This document shows, piece after piece, positions 30,853 to 42,730 of a DNA stretch of 64,000 nucleotides; position 1 is the stretch's first letter; every line of letters starts with the position of its first letter. Under the pieces are notes generated by a model. The model did no database searches, was not told the origin of the DNA, and was given only the letters and a program-made list of their open reading frames with translations. Origin of the DNA: Azolla caroliniana (Eukaryota; Polypodiophyta). The position numbers and the translations under genes are program-made. The stretch is from the NCBI GenBank assembly GCA_043228905.1, contig JBHGNT010000001.1, positions 10,912,001 through 10,976,000 of the forward strand. Reading direction: 5' to 3'.

Positions 30853-32638
30853 TATGATGTATGCCTTCATTTTGATATAAAATTTGAAATTCATGAGACA
30901 TACTCACCACCACCATCAATTTGAAGACTTTTAATCTTTGATGATGTTTGCACTTCGACTGGAGCCTTGTATTCTTTGAATGCTTGATAAGCTTGACTTT
31001 TGTACTTGAGAAAATGCAAGATTGTAAATCGACTAAAGTCATCTATAAAGCTAATGAAAGATTTGGCTCCACTAAGAGAAGGGGTTGGAAAAGCTCCACA
31101 TAGATCACTATGTACTAATGCAAGAGTGGTAGTGGCTCTAGATCTATGCTTTGGGAAGGGTTGTTGGGGCATTTTCCCAAGGATACAACTTTCACACAAA
31201 GAGATGGGCTTGAAAGGTTCTTTTGGCAAACTATGGACTAGATTATTATATTGTAATGTTTTTAGAGCATTGAAATGCATATGACCTAGACAAAAGTGCC
31301 AAAGAGAAGAAGGAGAATGAAGATTAGTTAGAGATATAGAAGATTGAATTGGGGTAGAATGATGTGCTCCTAAAATAAGAGATGTAGGAATGCATTTTAT
31401 GGGATATAAGCCTTCTTCTCGTTTACAACATGTTCTAATAAGTTCTCCAATAGAGGCTTTATGTTTAATAATAGCATGGTTAGGATGAAATTCAATGATA
31501 GTACCATTTGTCATTGCTTGACTAACCGATAGCAAATGTTTGGTGATGCAGCCCGGGACATAGAGAACTTCATTGATTGTGAAATGTCTTCCTCTTGTGA
31601 CTTCAAAAGTAATATCACCCTTGCCAATAGCTTGTTTAGTCCCATTATTTCCAAATCTTACAATGATAGGAGGTTCAACTTCCTTATAGTTACATAACCA
31701 ATCTTTTCTATTAGTTAAGTGGTTAGTAGCACCAGTGTCAAGATACCAAATGTCTTTTACATTACTTGGATTTGGAGTGGTAGCGGAATGTGATTCGGCA
31801 ATGAATGCTTGAAGGACATCGTCATACTTGTCACCATTTTGATATCCATCTCCTACGACTTTTTCATCATCCACCTCTTCTTCAACAAGATGGGCGGGCT
31901 TGTACACACCTCCACGGTTGATAATTCTTGAAATTTGACTTTGTGCGACAATCTTTGGTTGCATGATTTGTACGTTTGCATATTTTACAATAGGTGTTGT
32001 TGAACCGCATTGCTCGTTGTTTAATGTTCTGATCTTTCTTTATCCATGGTTTTGAGTTTTCTCCTCTTTGAGTGAATCTTGGGTTTTTGAGTAATTAAGA
32101 AGCGCTTGAAGTGTATGCGCTTGTTGGGCATCGTGTTTCGGCTCGTAGATAGTTTGTAAGTGCTTCCACATTTCATGAGTCGTGTCCATTTTTCGCAATG
32201 TTTTTCTGGTGCCATCACTTACGTGCATTAGAATTTCCATTCTTGCGCATAGGTCTTTTTCCTCATACTCTTCAAGTTATTCGCCTTTTTCAGGTTTTGT
32301 CAACGATCGTGAAATTATGTCCCATACTTTATTATATTTAAAAAGTAATTCTAATCTTGCCTTCCAAATTCAATAATTTGTGTCTGATAATTTCTCGATC
32401 ATGAATTTTTGCATGTTCAATTGCGACGATGACATAGATTGTGCCTTTTTTGCAGAGGGTTGTCCGGATCAGCGCACAACAGACACAAAATTGTTTTTCG
32501 TTACTTGACAATCTTGGACACTATGAATATGATTTTTTTTGTATGGGCATGAAAGTTAAATTATGAAAAGGGCATGTGTTTTGTGATTTAAGAAAGGCAT
32601 AGACTATAAGGTTATTAGGTCGTTTGGCTCTGATACCA
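30853..32638 (-). pseudogene. Copia D: gag, protease and integrase start; minus arm of the inverted repeat
   Basis: The long frame 30891-31964 (357 codons) carries the protease motif (WYLDTGATNHLTNR), GAG-pre-integrase (SLWHFCLGHMHFNALKTL, CESCILGKMPQQPF) and integrase start (VHSDLCGAFPTPS, FIDDFSRFTILHFLK). It ends early at a two-base deletion near 30893 relative to the plus arm. Gag (31980-32640) has lost about 280 bases. A primer site (TGGTATCAGAGCC on the minus strand) touches the LTR edge at 32638. From 30853 to about 31985 it is the reverse complement of 34508-35640. Confidence 0.88.
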
Positions 32639-32710
32639 TGTAGCGAAAAGAAGAGAAAGAGAGAAGAAAGAGAGATAGAAAGAAGAGAGAGAGAGAGAGA
32701 GAGAGAGCCA
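32639..32710 (-). repeat. LTR end of Copia D
   Basis: On the minus strand the LTR ends CTTTTCGCTACA directly before TGGTATCAGAGCC. It is mostly a GA/CT-rich tract. It matches the LTR end at about 33526-33581 of Copia E. Confidence 0.65.
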
Positions 32711-32824
32711 TTATATTATTGCGCTATTTCTATTACATCATTGGTGGTGGCTTCCGTAACCATATCGGTGGTGGTCTTATAAAGCCACCACCAATGATGT
32801 AATAGATATAGCGCTATAATATAA
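32711..32824. repeat. Foldback hairpin, 43-bp arms
   Basis: Arms 32711-32753 and 32782-32824 are inverted repeats with two mismatches; the loop is 28 bases. It lies between the Copia D LTR and a LINE fragment. It could be a small foldback element or part of the LTR. Confidence 0.88.
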
Positions 32825-32827
32825 CGA

Positions 32828-33525
32828 TTTCCTAGAATTGTGTGGGAAGTAAGCAAAAAGATCCAAAAGACGCATAAAAGCAAAATTTTGTGTTCCGGTT
32901 GGATACAAGATATAGAAAAATGCTTTGGTAGATGGGATGCAAGACACTTGCTTCATGATGCATCATTAGATTCCTCTGTAAATGAGGCTTTTTTGCAACG
33001 CCAATGTATCATGACATGGGACAAATGTGGAGGCTCATGCTTCACACATTATACTACACATGTTGCACCTAACTACAAAACCATATTCTTTGCGGAATGG
33101 GGAAATTGTACACATCGAAACATGTTAGAGCCCATACCGTTATCTGCCATTCGAACCATTGCTTCCATGCGACTTAACTCACATGCATTGCAATGTGAAA
33201 CAAGGTGTTGGGGCACAAGTGAAGAGAGTGGTCAGCTCTGCACACTTTGCCCTAAACAAGTTCGCGAGTCTAAGTATCACACTTTGATACAATGCTCTAC
33301 CTTCGATCATATTCGACCATGCTTTCCACATCTCTTCGACCAAGCCCAATCCTTGCATGAATCCTCTCACAACCACAATGTGCACTCTCGATTGCAACAT
33401 TCATTGGTAAAGTTCTTGAACATCAAGAGTCACTACTCACTTTCACATGTATCACGTGAAATGTAATATTTTTTGTCTCATTGGTCATATTTGACCTCCG
33501 AAGACGATAATATAATCTATCTATC
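32828..33525 (+). pseudogene. LINE fragment, C-terminal end and 3' tail
   Basis: The 208-codon frame 32840-33466 includes a terminal zinc-knuckle-like region (LCTLCPKQVRESKYHTLIQC) and is homologous to 54953-55620 on the other strand (ASKKIQKTHKSK, FGRWDATHLLHDASLDSS). The 3' end closes with ATCTATCTATCTCTCTC. It is 5' truncated, as LINE copies usually are. Confidence 0.8.
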
Positions 33526-33849
33526 TCTCTCTCTTTTCATTCTATATCTCTTTCTTCGCTCTTTCTCTTCTTTTCCCTACATGGTATTAAAGCCAAACAA
33601 CCTAATAGCCTTACAGTCTATGCCTTTCTTAAATCACATAACACATGCACTTATCATAATTTAACTTTCATGCCCATACAAAAATAATCATATTTATAGT
33701 GTCCAAGATCGTCAAATAACGAATGACAATTTTGTGTTTGTCGTGCGCAGATCCAGACAACCCTCTGCAATAATGGTACAATCTATGTCGTCATCGCAAC
33801 TCAACATATGAAAATTCACGATCGAGAAATTATAGGACACAAATTATCG

Positions 33850-34610
33850 AATCTGGAAGGCAAGGTTAGAATTACTTTTTAAATATAATAAAGTATGGGA
33901 CATAATTTCAGGATCATCAACAAAACCTGAAAAATGCGAAGAACTTGAAGAACTTGAAGAAAAAGAATTGTGTGCAAGAATGGAAAATCTAATGCACGTA
34001 AGTGATAGCAATGGAGAAACATTGTGAAAAATGGAGACAGCTCAAGAAATATGGAAACACTTACAAACTATCTACGAACCGAAAAATAACGCCCAACAAG
34101 CGCATACACTCCAAGCGCTTGTTAATTACAAAATGATTGACGAACAACCAATTGGTGAATTTCTATCAATATGGCAAAAGAAATTAGATGATGTGTTAAC
34201 TTCTAGATTAGAAATCCATGATAAATTACAAAAGATTCTCCTTCTTGGTGCTCTTCCTCACTGGTGGTTCACTTTTAAAACCACCCAAAACTCTAGAAAT
34301 TTTCCAACACTAATTGATCTTCTTGCAAACATTAGAGAGGAGGAAACAATGTGTTCACAAAGGTCTTCAAATTCAACTCCAAGTATGGCAATGGTAGCAT
34401 ACAAGAACAAAAGGTTCACCCAAAGAGGAGAAAGCTCGAAGCCGTGGATAAAGAAAGATCAAAACACAAAACAAGGAGGAATGCAGTTCAACAATACCTA
34501 TTGTAAAATATGCAAACGTACAAATCATGCAACCAAAGATTGTCGCACAAAGTCAAATTTCAAGAATTATCAACCGTGGAGGTGTGTACAAGCCCGCCCA
34601 TCTTGTTGAA
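33850..34610 (+). pseudogene. gag: Copia E gag
   Basis: Frame 34031-34609 has the UBN2-type gag (EIWKHLQTIYEPKNNAQQAH, FLSIWQKKLDDVL) and a CCHC-like knuckle (CKICKRTNHATKDC). The N-terminal part before 34031 is open but interrupted. It overlaps the next frame, so a shift separates it from the protease frame. Confidence 0.82.
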
Positions 34611-35831
34611 GAAGAGGTGGATGATGAAAAAGTCGTAGGAGATGGATATCAAAATGGTGACAAGTATGACGATGTCCTTCAAGCATTCATTGCCGAATCA
34701 CATTCCGCTACCACTCCAAATCCAAGTAATGTAAAAGACATTTGGTATCTTGACACTGGTGCTACTAACCACTTAACTAATAGAAAAGATTGGTTATGTA
34801 ACTATAAGGAAGTTGAACCTCCTATCATTGTAAGATTTGGAAATAATGGGACTAAACAAGCTATTGGCAAGGGTGATATTACTTTTGAAGTCACAAGAGG
34901 AAGACATTTCACAATCAATGAAGTTCTCTATGTCCCGGGCTGCATCACCAAACATTTGCTATCGGTTAGTCAAGCAATGACAAATGGTACTATCATTGAA
35001 TTTCATCCTAACCATGCTATTATTAAACATAAAGCCTCTATTGGAGAACTTATTAGAACATGTTGTAAACGAGAAGAAGGCTTATATCCCATAAAATGCA
35101 TTCCTACATCTCTTATTTTAGGAGCACATCATTCTACCCCAATTCAATCTTCTATATCTCTAACTAATCTTCATTCTCCTTCTTCTCTTTGGCACTTTTG
35201 TCTAGGTCATATGCATTTCAATGCTCTAAAAACATTACAATATAATAATCTAGTCCATAGTTTGCCAAAAGAACCTTTCAAGCCCATCTCTTTGTGTGAA
35301 AGTTGTATCCTTGGGAAAATGCCCCAACAACCCTTCCCAAAGCATAGATCTAGAGCCACTACCACTCTTGCATTAGTACATAGTGATCTATGTGGAGCTT
35401 TTCCAACCCCTTCTCTTAGTGGAGCCAAATCTTTCATTAGCTTTATAGATGACTTTAGTCGATTTACAATCTTGCATTTTCTCAAGTACAAAAGTCAAGC
35501 TTATCAAGCATTCAAAGAATACAAGGCTCCAGTCGAAGTGCAAACATCATCAAAGATTAAAAGTCTTCAAATTGATGGTGGTGGTGAGTATATGTCTCAT
35601 GAATTTCAAATTTTATATCAAAATGAAGGCATACATCATAGAATATCAACACCACACACACCACAACAAAATGGTGTATCTAAAAGGAAGAATAGATCAC
35701 TTCTCAATATGGCTCGAAGTATGTTACAATTTGCTCACTTATCGCCTCAATTTTGGGAGGAATTGGTTGGCACCGCTTGCTATATTCAAAATCGAGGATT
35801 TCATAGGTTTGGGGCTCCAAACCCCTTATGA
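34527..35831 (+). CDS. pol: Copia E protease and integrase
   Basis: This 434-codon frame is identical over its first 350 residues to the minus-strand frame at 30891-31964. It has the protease box (DTGATNHL), GAG-pre-integrase, and an integrase core with D (HSDLCG), D (LQIDGGGEY) and a changed third motif: NGVSKRKN where NGV-x-ER-x-N is usual. The catalytic Glu therefore appears to be lost. The frame stops at 35831 and continues in another phase to 36012 (PYELWHGHKPNL, IFGCDAYAFVP). Confidence 0.85.
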   Translation: MQPKIVAQSQISRIINRGGVYKPAHLVEEEVDDEKVVGDGYQNGDKYDDVLQAFIAESHSATTPNPSNVKDIWYLDTGATNHLTNRKDWLCNYKEVEPPIIVRFGNNGTKQAIGKGDITFEVTRGRHFTINEVLYVPGCITKHLLSVSQAMTNGTIIEFHPNHAIIKHKASIGELIRTCCKREEGLYPIKCIPTSLILGAHHSTPIQSSISLTNLHSPSSLWHFCLGHMHFNALKTLQYNNLVHSLPKEPFKPISLCESCILGKMPQQPFPKHRSRATTTLALVHSDLCGAFPTPSLSGAKSFISFIDDFSRFTILHFLKYKSQAYQAFKEYKAPVEVQTSSKIKSLQIDGGGEYMSHEFQILYQNEGIHHRISTPHTPQQNGVSKRKNRSLLNMARSMLQFAHLSPQFWEELVGTACYIQNRGFHRFGAPNPL

Positions 35832-36012
35832 GCTATGGCATGGTCACAAACCTAACTTAAATAAGCTTCGTATTTTTGGTTGTGATGCTTATGCTTTTGT
35901 GCCAAATGTGCAAAGAAATAAGCTATATCCAAGGGCTACAAAATCAATTTTCATCAGATATGGAGAAGCTTCGGGATACAAGGCATATAAGTTCTACGAT
36001 CCACAAAAGTGA

Positions 36013-37545
36013 AGAATATTCTTTAGTCGCAATGTGATATTTCAAGAAAATGGGCTTTCTATAAAGGTTTCTTCTTCACTCTGTTCTAATCTACCTCCTT
36101 TATTACCTACCCCTACCCACTTACAACCACCTTCCTGAACCATCTCTAATATTAATAGCTCTCATATTGAAGGAACCAACATTGGGTCATCCTCTACTTC
36201 CACTATTTGTGTTGCTCTTCCATCTAATCACAAGGCAAAGATCAATCCTACTCAACCAACTCATTCTTCTTCTCATCTTCCCTCATTCCAATCTCTAGAT
36301 GATTCTCTTCCTCATACTCCTTTAAATACAAATTGTTTAACTCCCTCTAACAATACAAATAATGTTATCTTCTCCCCTCCCTCTCCTAATCCTTCATTCC
36401 AAGCTTCATCACCAACTTCTCCACCAACCTCTCCTCCAAAGTATAGATCTCTAAATAGTATTTATGAACAACTTGATCAAATGGAAGCACATTTTGTGGA
36501 CTTGAACCATGAAGGTTATATACAAGAAGAAGATATTCCAACCCTTAATGATGACACAAATCTATCGGCCAAAGATGCACTTTCCGGATCAGATTTTATC
36601 AAATGGAGAAACGCTATGGAAGAAGAAATGAAGGCTTTACTTAAAAATGGTATGTGGACCCTCGTTGATCCTCCAAAAGATCGTCAAATAATTGGTTCGA
36701 AATGGGTCTTACGCATAAAGCGAGATAGTAATGGTAATCCAATTCGTTTCAAGACTCGTGTTGTTGCTCGAGGATTTTCTCAAGTACCAGGCATTGATTT
36801 TCAAGATACATTTAGTCCAACGCTAAAAATATGTGGTTTTCGAATGCTCGTTGCTCTTGCCGCTCAACATGATCTAGAGTTGCATCACTTGGATGTACAA
36901 ACGACTTTTATTCATGGAGATTAAGATGTTGATGATTTGCCCTTGATCTTTAATTCTAAATATGATCTAGCTATTGCAAAGAAGGAACTCACATATGTCT
37001 TTCCTATCACCGATTAAGGCCCTATGACACATTTTCTAGGCATCAAAGTAACTCAAAATAGAACAAATCATATCATCTCATTATCACAATCAGACTATAT
37101 TAATTCTATTCTCCAAATATTTGATATGCTTCATAATAAACCTATTAGTACTCCTCTTACCTCTCCATGTAAACTTTCAAATGATGATTCTCCCAAAAAT
37201 AAACGAGAAATTTCTAAAATGAAGGATGTACCCTATAAACAAATCCTTGGGTGTATAAGATATCTAGTAAGTTGCACACGTCCCGATATTTGCTTTGCCG
37301 CCGGTTTTCTTTCTCGTTGCATGGCTAATCCAGGACCAAAGCATTGGATCGCGCTCAAAAGATTACTAAGATACTTGAAGCATACTCAAAATTATGCGTT
37401 TACTTACTCCGCCACACAATTTGAGTCAACCACACTTGTGCAAGGATGGACAAATCCCTCTAGCCAACTAATTGGTTGGTCAGACTCAGATTGGGGGGGA
37501 GATAGATTAAATTATTTTGGGCTTCCAAATTTAGTAAGCATATGA
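36013..37545 (+). pseudogene. pol: Copia E reverse transcriptase and RNase H, broken
   Basis: 36481-36924 holds the RT start (KWRNAMEEEMKALLKNGMW, SKWVLRIKRDSNGNP, LHHLDVQTTFIHGD). About 300 bases of RT core are then missing and the sequence resumes at VDDLPLIF without the preceding Tyr. 37024-37545 gives [28 protein letters not shown] and the RNase H start GWSDSDWGGD, where homology ends. Before 36481 is a Ser/Pro-rich linker. Confidence 0.83.
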
Positions 37546-38792
37546 CAATGTGTGTAAGAGATGATAAAATAAGTTGAGCGATACAATGCATGCCAAAGTA
37601 TCGAATGGGCTTTGTATCATCTGTAATCTGCCACACTTATGAGACAATTTGGGAAGGGAGAAAAAAGCCTTTCAGGTGAGCCCTTTATCGAGAACTTTGA
37701 ATGTCGTAATTGGCCTTATCTTTGTCCATTGTGAGGCATACCAAAATACAGAGGCTCAGGTGTTGGTACCTCCAGATGGATGAAGATACAAAATCTCCTT
37801 TCAAAGCTCGTGTGAGTAAACATGGCTGATTCAAGAATAATAAAAGGCCAAAAAAACATTAAAATATCTGTTTTCAACATAATATGGGATGTTAATTTGT
37901 TTTATTCCCTTGTCCTTCTGATCATAACATGGAATGGTCATTTTGGTTTTTCAAAGTTTATGAAGTGCATCCCACATAACCACATATATCTCAGTGAGTA
38001 TACCTTTGTTCACTAAGTTCATGCATAGCATGTACAAGATGTTGTAGTAAATGATCATCAAATAAAATGGATGAAATTCCCGGCTGGAATCTGGACCGAG
38101 GGACCTATATAGCATGCCCCCTGTCAATAATAACATAGTGATATCGGCTAATCTACATCATTGGCTATATCTATTAGTGGAATCTGGACTGAGGGACCTA
38201 TATAGCACGCCCCCTGTCAATAATAACGTAGTGATATCGGCTTATCTACATCATTGGCTATATCTATTGGTTATAGTCATGTTAACATGGCAAAGGTCAT
38301 CTATTAGTCATCAACAATGAACTGTATTGTTGAAATATATGACGTCCTAGTATCGACTCTCTCGTCACCAATTCCAAAGCATAGATGAAGATTTATTGTA
38401 TCTTCTACCGCTCATCCAAAATGAATTCTAAAGTCGCAACATTTAATGTTATGAGTACCTAAGTACTCTAAACCATTACTCTATTTCCAGCTATTCAACT
38501 CAAAAGTTGCAGAACCTCAGCTAAGTTTAGTTCATGAAACGAAACTTTCACAAATCAGAAGAAAAACAGTAAAAGAAGAAACAATCAATAAGATATGGCA
38601 TCCCCAGGATCAGCATCAAAAGAAAAGGAACGTAGTAAAATGGACACCGTACTAGAAAGAACAACGAATATAGTAATGCATACCTACAGCAAATGTGAGC
38701 AAAAATTGTACAAGAGATGGAGAAGAATATATTATATAGCGGGCTTCTTTTCCAAATGATCCTTTATTAGAGCTCGACCTCAAACGGAAAGA
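37546..38792. other. Intergenic with a 92-bp tandem duplication
   Basis: I see no coding frame. 38089-38180 and 38181-38271 are two copies of a 92-bp unit (AATCTGGAC-GAGGGACCTAT, then GCCCCCTGTCAATAATAAC) with a few mismatches. The rest is AT-rich. Confidence 0.6.
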
Positions 38793-38819
38793 ATGCAACA
38801 AAATAGAAACAAAAACGGG

Positions 38820-38860
38820 TACCTACAGGAGGAGGAGGAGGAGGAGGAGGAGGAGGGCAA
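38820..38860. repeat. GGA microsatellite
   Basis: A run of about ten AGG/GGA triplets lies in a purine-rich stretch (38793-38960). The small open frames over it are products of the low complexity. Confidence 0.8.
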
Positions 38861-39229
38861 GAACACACAGAGAAGGAGGCCAATCGCAAGAAGAACAAGA
38901 AGAACAACAACAAAAACAACACAAATTAAATTTGCAGAAAAGAAGATGTTGTTTCAGAAGAGAAGAAGAAGAGCATACCCGCAGCCACTTCTTCAAAGCC
39001 TTTCTCTGCCGCTTGCCAGATATGGCGAGGTTCGAGGGGGGGATTGACAGGGATCTTGAAGGAGGAGTTGTTACCGAATGCCTGAATTAGACTTTGAAAT
39101 CTGGCATGGAAATGGTTGATTCTTCTTCTATGTAAACTAATTCTTAATGAATTTGCAGTGCAGACTTCAAACCCCAAAAACCATTTGACATCACACATGG
39201 ATCCATATAAATATAAATAGCTTTAGAAA

Positions 39230-39520
39230 TTGTATGCACCTTCCCTCGATCCAATATAAATATATATGTACCTTCCAACTCAACTTGCTCCTCTTGAGTA
39301 TGTATTGTAATTTGTAAAAGACCATAATCTCATCTAGATGAATGATGGTGAATACGTATGAGAAGTCCCATAAAAGTATAGCCGGCCATATGTTAAGCAA
39401 ATTTGTTTGTGCATTTGTGAGACCAACGGCCACGACCATATTGAGTGGGAAACGCAATCTTCCACTCATTGCCCAAACAAAATTGAATTAAGGTTATACC
39501 CACCTGAAAAGATTTAGCTT
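39230..39520 (-). pseudogene. Old gypsy RT relic
   Basis: The minus strand reads NEWKIAFPTQYG, then in a shifted frame VGLTNAQTNLLN and IIHLDEIMVFYK. These align with the gypsy blocks EWKTAFRTRYG, FGLTNAPATFM and VFLDDILVYSK. The YLDD box has become HLDE. It is very degraded. Confidence 0.55.
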
Positions 39521-40191
39521 TGTAACACATTTGGCTCCCCCCACTCATACTTTGCAAAACATACATGTTTCAAGATGTGAGTTTCTTTAAGTGATACATC
39601 TTCTTTTTTACAAAGAAGATTGGTGATCCACCGATCCACTTGCCAAAAATTCAACAATATATTATTGAAGAACATTGAGCTATAATGGTGATAGGTTATA
39701 ATTTAGTCCCCACGGTGTGTCTTTCCTTGGTTGAAGATCGATAGGATAATCATAATGTAACTATTTGGGAGTGCAATGTTATGCCTATAACATTACAAAC
39801 AAATTCTATATCTTGTTTTGACTGTTTAAGGGTAGGAGTTTGGAAACTAGTTATCCTGGATTTGGGACAAACTTGTACAAACCAATTCGACACTTGGAAA
39901 CAAGTGGTTTTCTCGAAGCCTTATGTATTGAGCTATATAAAGGGACTAGTTATCCCCATCATTACGGTAAAAGTTGTCAAGACTCAATTGGTGAGAACTC
40001 TATAGCGACACATTTTTTAAGTGATGAAAATATCTATTAGAGTTTGTACGAAGTCAAATTAACGCCTCGTCTAGTTGACTAAGAACTTCTAACCTATGGA
40101 ATTTTAGGGCTATTGGGATTGATCGATGTAATTGGAGCATCAAGCCCACATTTACCATTAGCACACACTTTATTAACCTTACAGTTGGATT

Positions 40192-40914
40192 TGTTACAGC
40201 TATGTCCCCCCTATGGGAGGAGCCGACTGGTCGGGACAAGGAAGAGCCGACAGTCAAAGACAAAGAATAGTCGACTAGTCGGGTCAAGGAGGAGCCGACG
40301 GTCAAAGACAAAGAAGAGTCGATGTGGAGAGTCAATAACTTAGGGAAGTAGATGACCTAAGTCAAAGACAAGGCCGACTAGTCAAGCCGACTTGATAGTC
40401 GACAAAGGGGTCGGCTAGTCGATTTGTCGGCTGAGTAAAGACTATTATTAGTAGTAGTAATATTAATAAGAATAACTTCCTCCCTCCTATAAATATGAAA
40501 AGTTAGGGCAAAACTTATTTGAGTGGGTACAAAACATAATGAAGAGTTTTCTGTATAGAGTGTAGCAGCGAATGTGCACAGAAGACAATTGTGTGTATAG
40601 TGTAACAGAGAGTGTGACGCAAGAGCGCTTGAGTGTGCGGTGCCATAACTGTTGTGTGAGACTAGACGCCAAGAGCCCTGCATGACTGATACACTATGTA
40701 CCGACAAAGTGTTGTAACCTATTTTTTCCTTTGTATATCTCTGTCATAGTAGTCATTCTCTATTGCCCATGGTTTTCCCTTGTTTAGGGTTTCCACGCAA
40801 AATATTGTGTTATGTGTGTTTTGCATTTTGCGTTTTGCGTTTTTCGTTATTTTCTACTTTCGCATTGTCTATTTTTGTTCATCTTCCTCATAGATCTACG
40901 ATCCGATCTCAACA
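40192..40914 (+). repeat. Solo LTR with seven GCCGAC motifs and a TATA box
   Basis: A 723-bp segment starts TGTTACAG and ends CTCAACA, flanked by GGATT (40187-40191) and AGATT (40915-40919), which match at four of five bases. A TATA box (TATAAATA) is at 40488-40495. Seven copies of GCCGAC on either strand lie at 40222, 40246, 40294, 40373, 40386, 40410 and 40426. No internal region or second LTR is present, so it is probably a recombination product. Confidence 0.65.
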
Positions 40915-41479
40915 AGATTGATTATGAATATTTATCTCTATATGTACTAGGTTCCCATAGTATGCAATAGATGATTTGCTCGATGTCGTTGCTTTTCAAC
41001 TTTTGTCAAGGGCCTTTGACATGTTGCATCAAGATCCATTTGAATGGGGCCATCTATTGGAATAGGGATAGAGGCTTGGATAGTTCTAAATGATAATAAT
41101 GTTGTCATCAACGTATATATTTGCTCTAATATGGGATGAAACCATTGTTAACAATTAAAACTTTGATTGACTAGATTGTTGTCACATCTTACAACTCGAT
41201 TGATCACATTTGTAAATGATTTATACTATTCATAAAATGTGAGAAGCATATCCTCCACATCATTATGGAGGCTTTGTTGAAATTCATCCATTAATACATT
41301 TTTGTTCCGAGGGATGTCACATGTATAAAGGCAAAAATTACTTGCATAGCCCAAGTCTTCTGTTTAGGTGATATTATTGGAAATAAATAATAAATTAGTA
41401 CATCGTTCCTCCCGGCCACCCTCAAGCAAAGGACTTAAGATGATTCCCTAAACCCCAATGGCGTCTCATACCACTACAT

Positions 41480-42730
41480 CTGGTCTAGAGATGCAACTTG
41501 GCTTAGGTCAGATGATAGGTGCCTTGATACACATGCTTTCCCAAGGAGACCATAAAATGAAGTAGTTAGTTCCATGTTTATCTCCTAAGCCAAAGGCCTC
41601 TTGACCACTATGTAGGCGCCTACACGTTGTTGACCATGCTAGGTTGCATCAAATCTTAGGTTAATGGTCATCCCTCGTCTATTTATTTATGATAAACTAG
41701 CCTTCCCATTTGGACCTAAAGTTGTGTTTATAACACCGAGGTTGGGAGATCACTTAGTTGTAACCATCAATCTTATTGATAATGTTTCTCATTTTATCCA
41801 TATCTTCAAAATAAGCTTTAAATTCCTTAGGAAACTCGCCAAATTTCTTTAGTCCAGGAGACCTTTTCTCTAGTAATGGCACCAACCAAGTTAGCGTTTA
41901 TCACATGTATAACCACAACATATCATGAGATAAGTTTTCCATAGTTTTCTCTAATGTATTTCTAATGAGTACATGTGGGTTAATTTGGAAAGGCACAAGG
42001 TTATGAATTGAATTACAATCCTACAATGTGATATAACCATTAAGTGTAGTATAACTTGACCACTTCATACTAGTAGTCAAGTCTTGTGTAAACATACCAA
42101 AGCCTTGGGTTTCTACCTACATAATAAAGATAGTTGCTTTCTTATTAGAGGAGGCTTTACTTATATTAAGACTAAGTTAGAGTGGCTATGGCTCTTAATA
42201 GCTAAGCATGTGAAACCTTTGCAGAACACAAGGTATGACTCACATCAACGCTCAATAGAATGGAACATCAAGGATGTTCAAATCTGTCTCAGACCATTGC
42301 TAGCAGTTGTTAGTGCAGTCTTGCACCCCTATTTCCTTTATTATGGTCTGGTTAAATGTTTAGTTAGACTCTAACATGGTTGTACCAATCATTACAGTCC
42401 TAATCAACCCTCCTTGTGTTGCATCCATTGAATTTTTGGTGCGATGTTTTCACAACATGAAACAATCCTACTTTAGGAATTCTCAAATTTGTGACCAAGT
42501 AGTATCAAACTTCATTGGAAGACTTATCTTGGGTTTGTTTGGGGAGCTTTACTCTCTCAAAGCTTGTTGTTGCAAAGCTACTAATGCCGCTTCACATTGG
42601 TGAACTCTCTAAGCTAATCGCTCATGTTGTTGAGCTTTCTCGATGTTCATTTGTTGTAAATCCTTGAGAAGCGTATGATTCTCTTGGAGCTCCATGATCA
42701 TGACCTAGTTATTAGGCATTCTAGATCTAT
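41480..42730 (-). pseudogene. Gypsy gag relic
   Basis: The minus strand shows QENHTLLKDLQQMN (about 42680), PKISLPMKFDTTWSQI (about 42540) and FPKEFKAYFEDMDKMRNI (about 41840). This follows the gypsy gag pattern LP-x-KFDGTRS then EFKATFGD-D-x. Stops are frequent. It lies downstream, on the minus strand, of the promoter-like region at 43122-43200. Confidence 0.5.

Larger units (their letters stand above)
33526..37545 (+). mobile_element. Copia E, 3'-truncated; plus arm of the inverted repeat
   Basis: The LTR end (CTTTTCCCTACA, to 33581) is followed by a decayed primer site (TGGTATTAAAGCC). Gag, protease, integrase, RT and part of RNase H follow. There is no 3' LTR, and homology stops in RNase H near 37503. 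It is the same family as Copia D. Confidence 0.85.

Noticed and set aside
29121-37545. Endogenous pararetrovirus (caulimovirid)
   Set aside because: Domain order (integrase before RT), YVDD boxes and GAG-pre-integrase all fit Copia. There is no movement or coat protein region.
38793-39047. 84-codon Glu/Arg-rich frame
   Set aside because: It spans a GGA microsatellite and has no conserved features on either strand.
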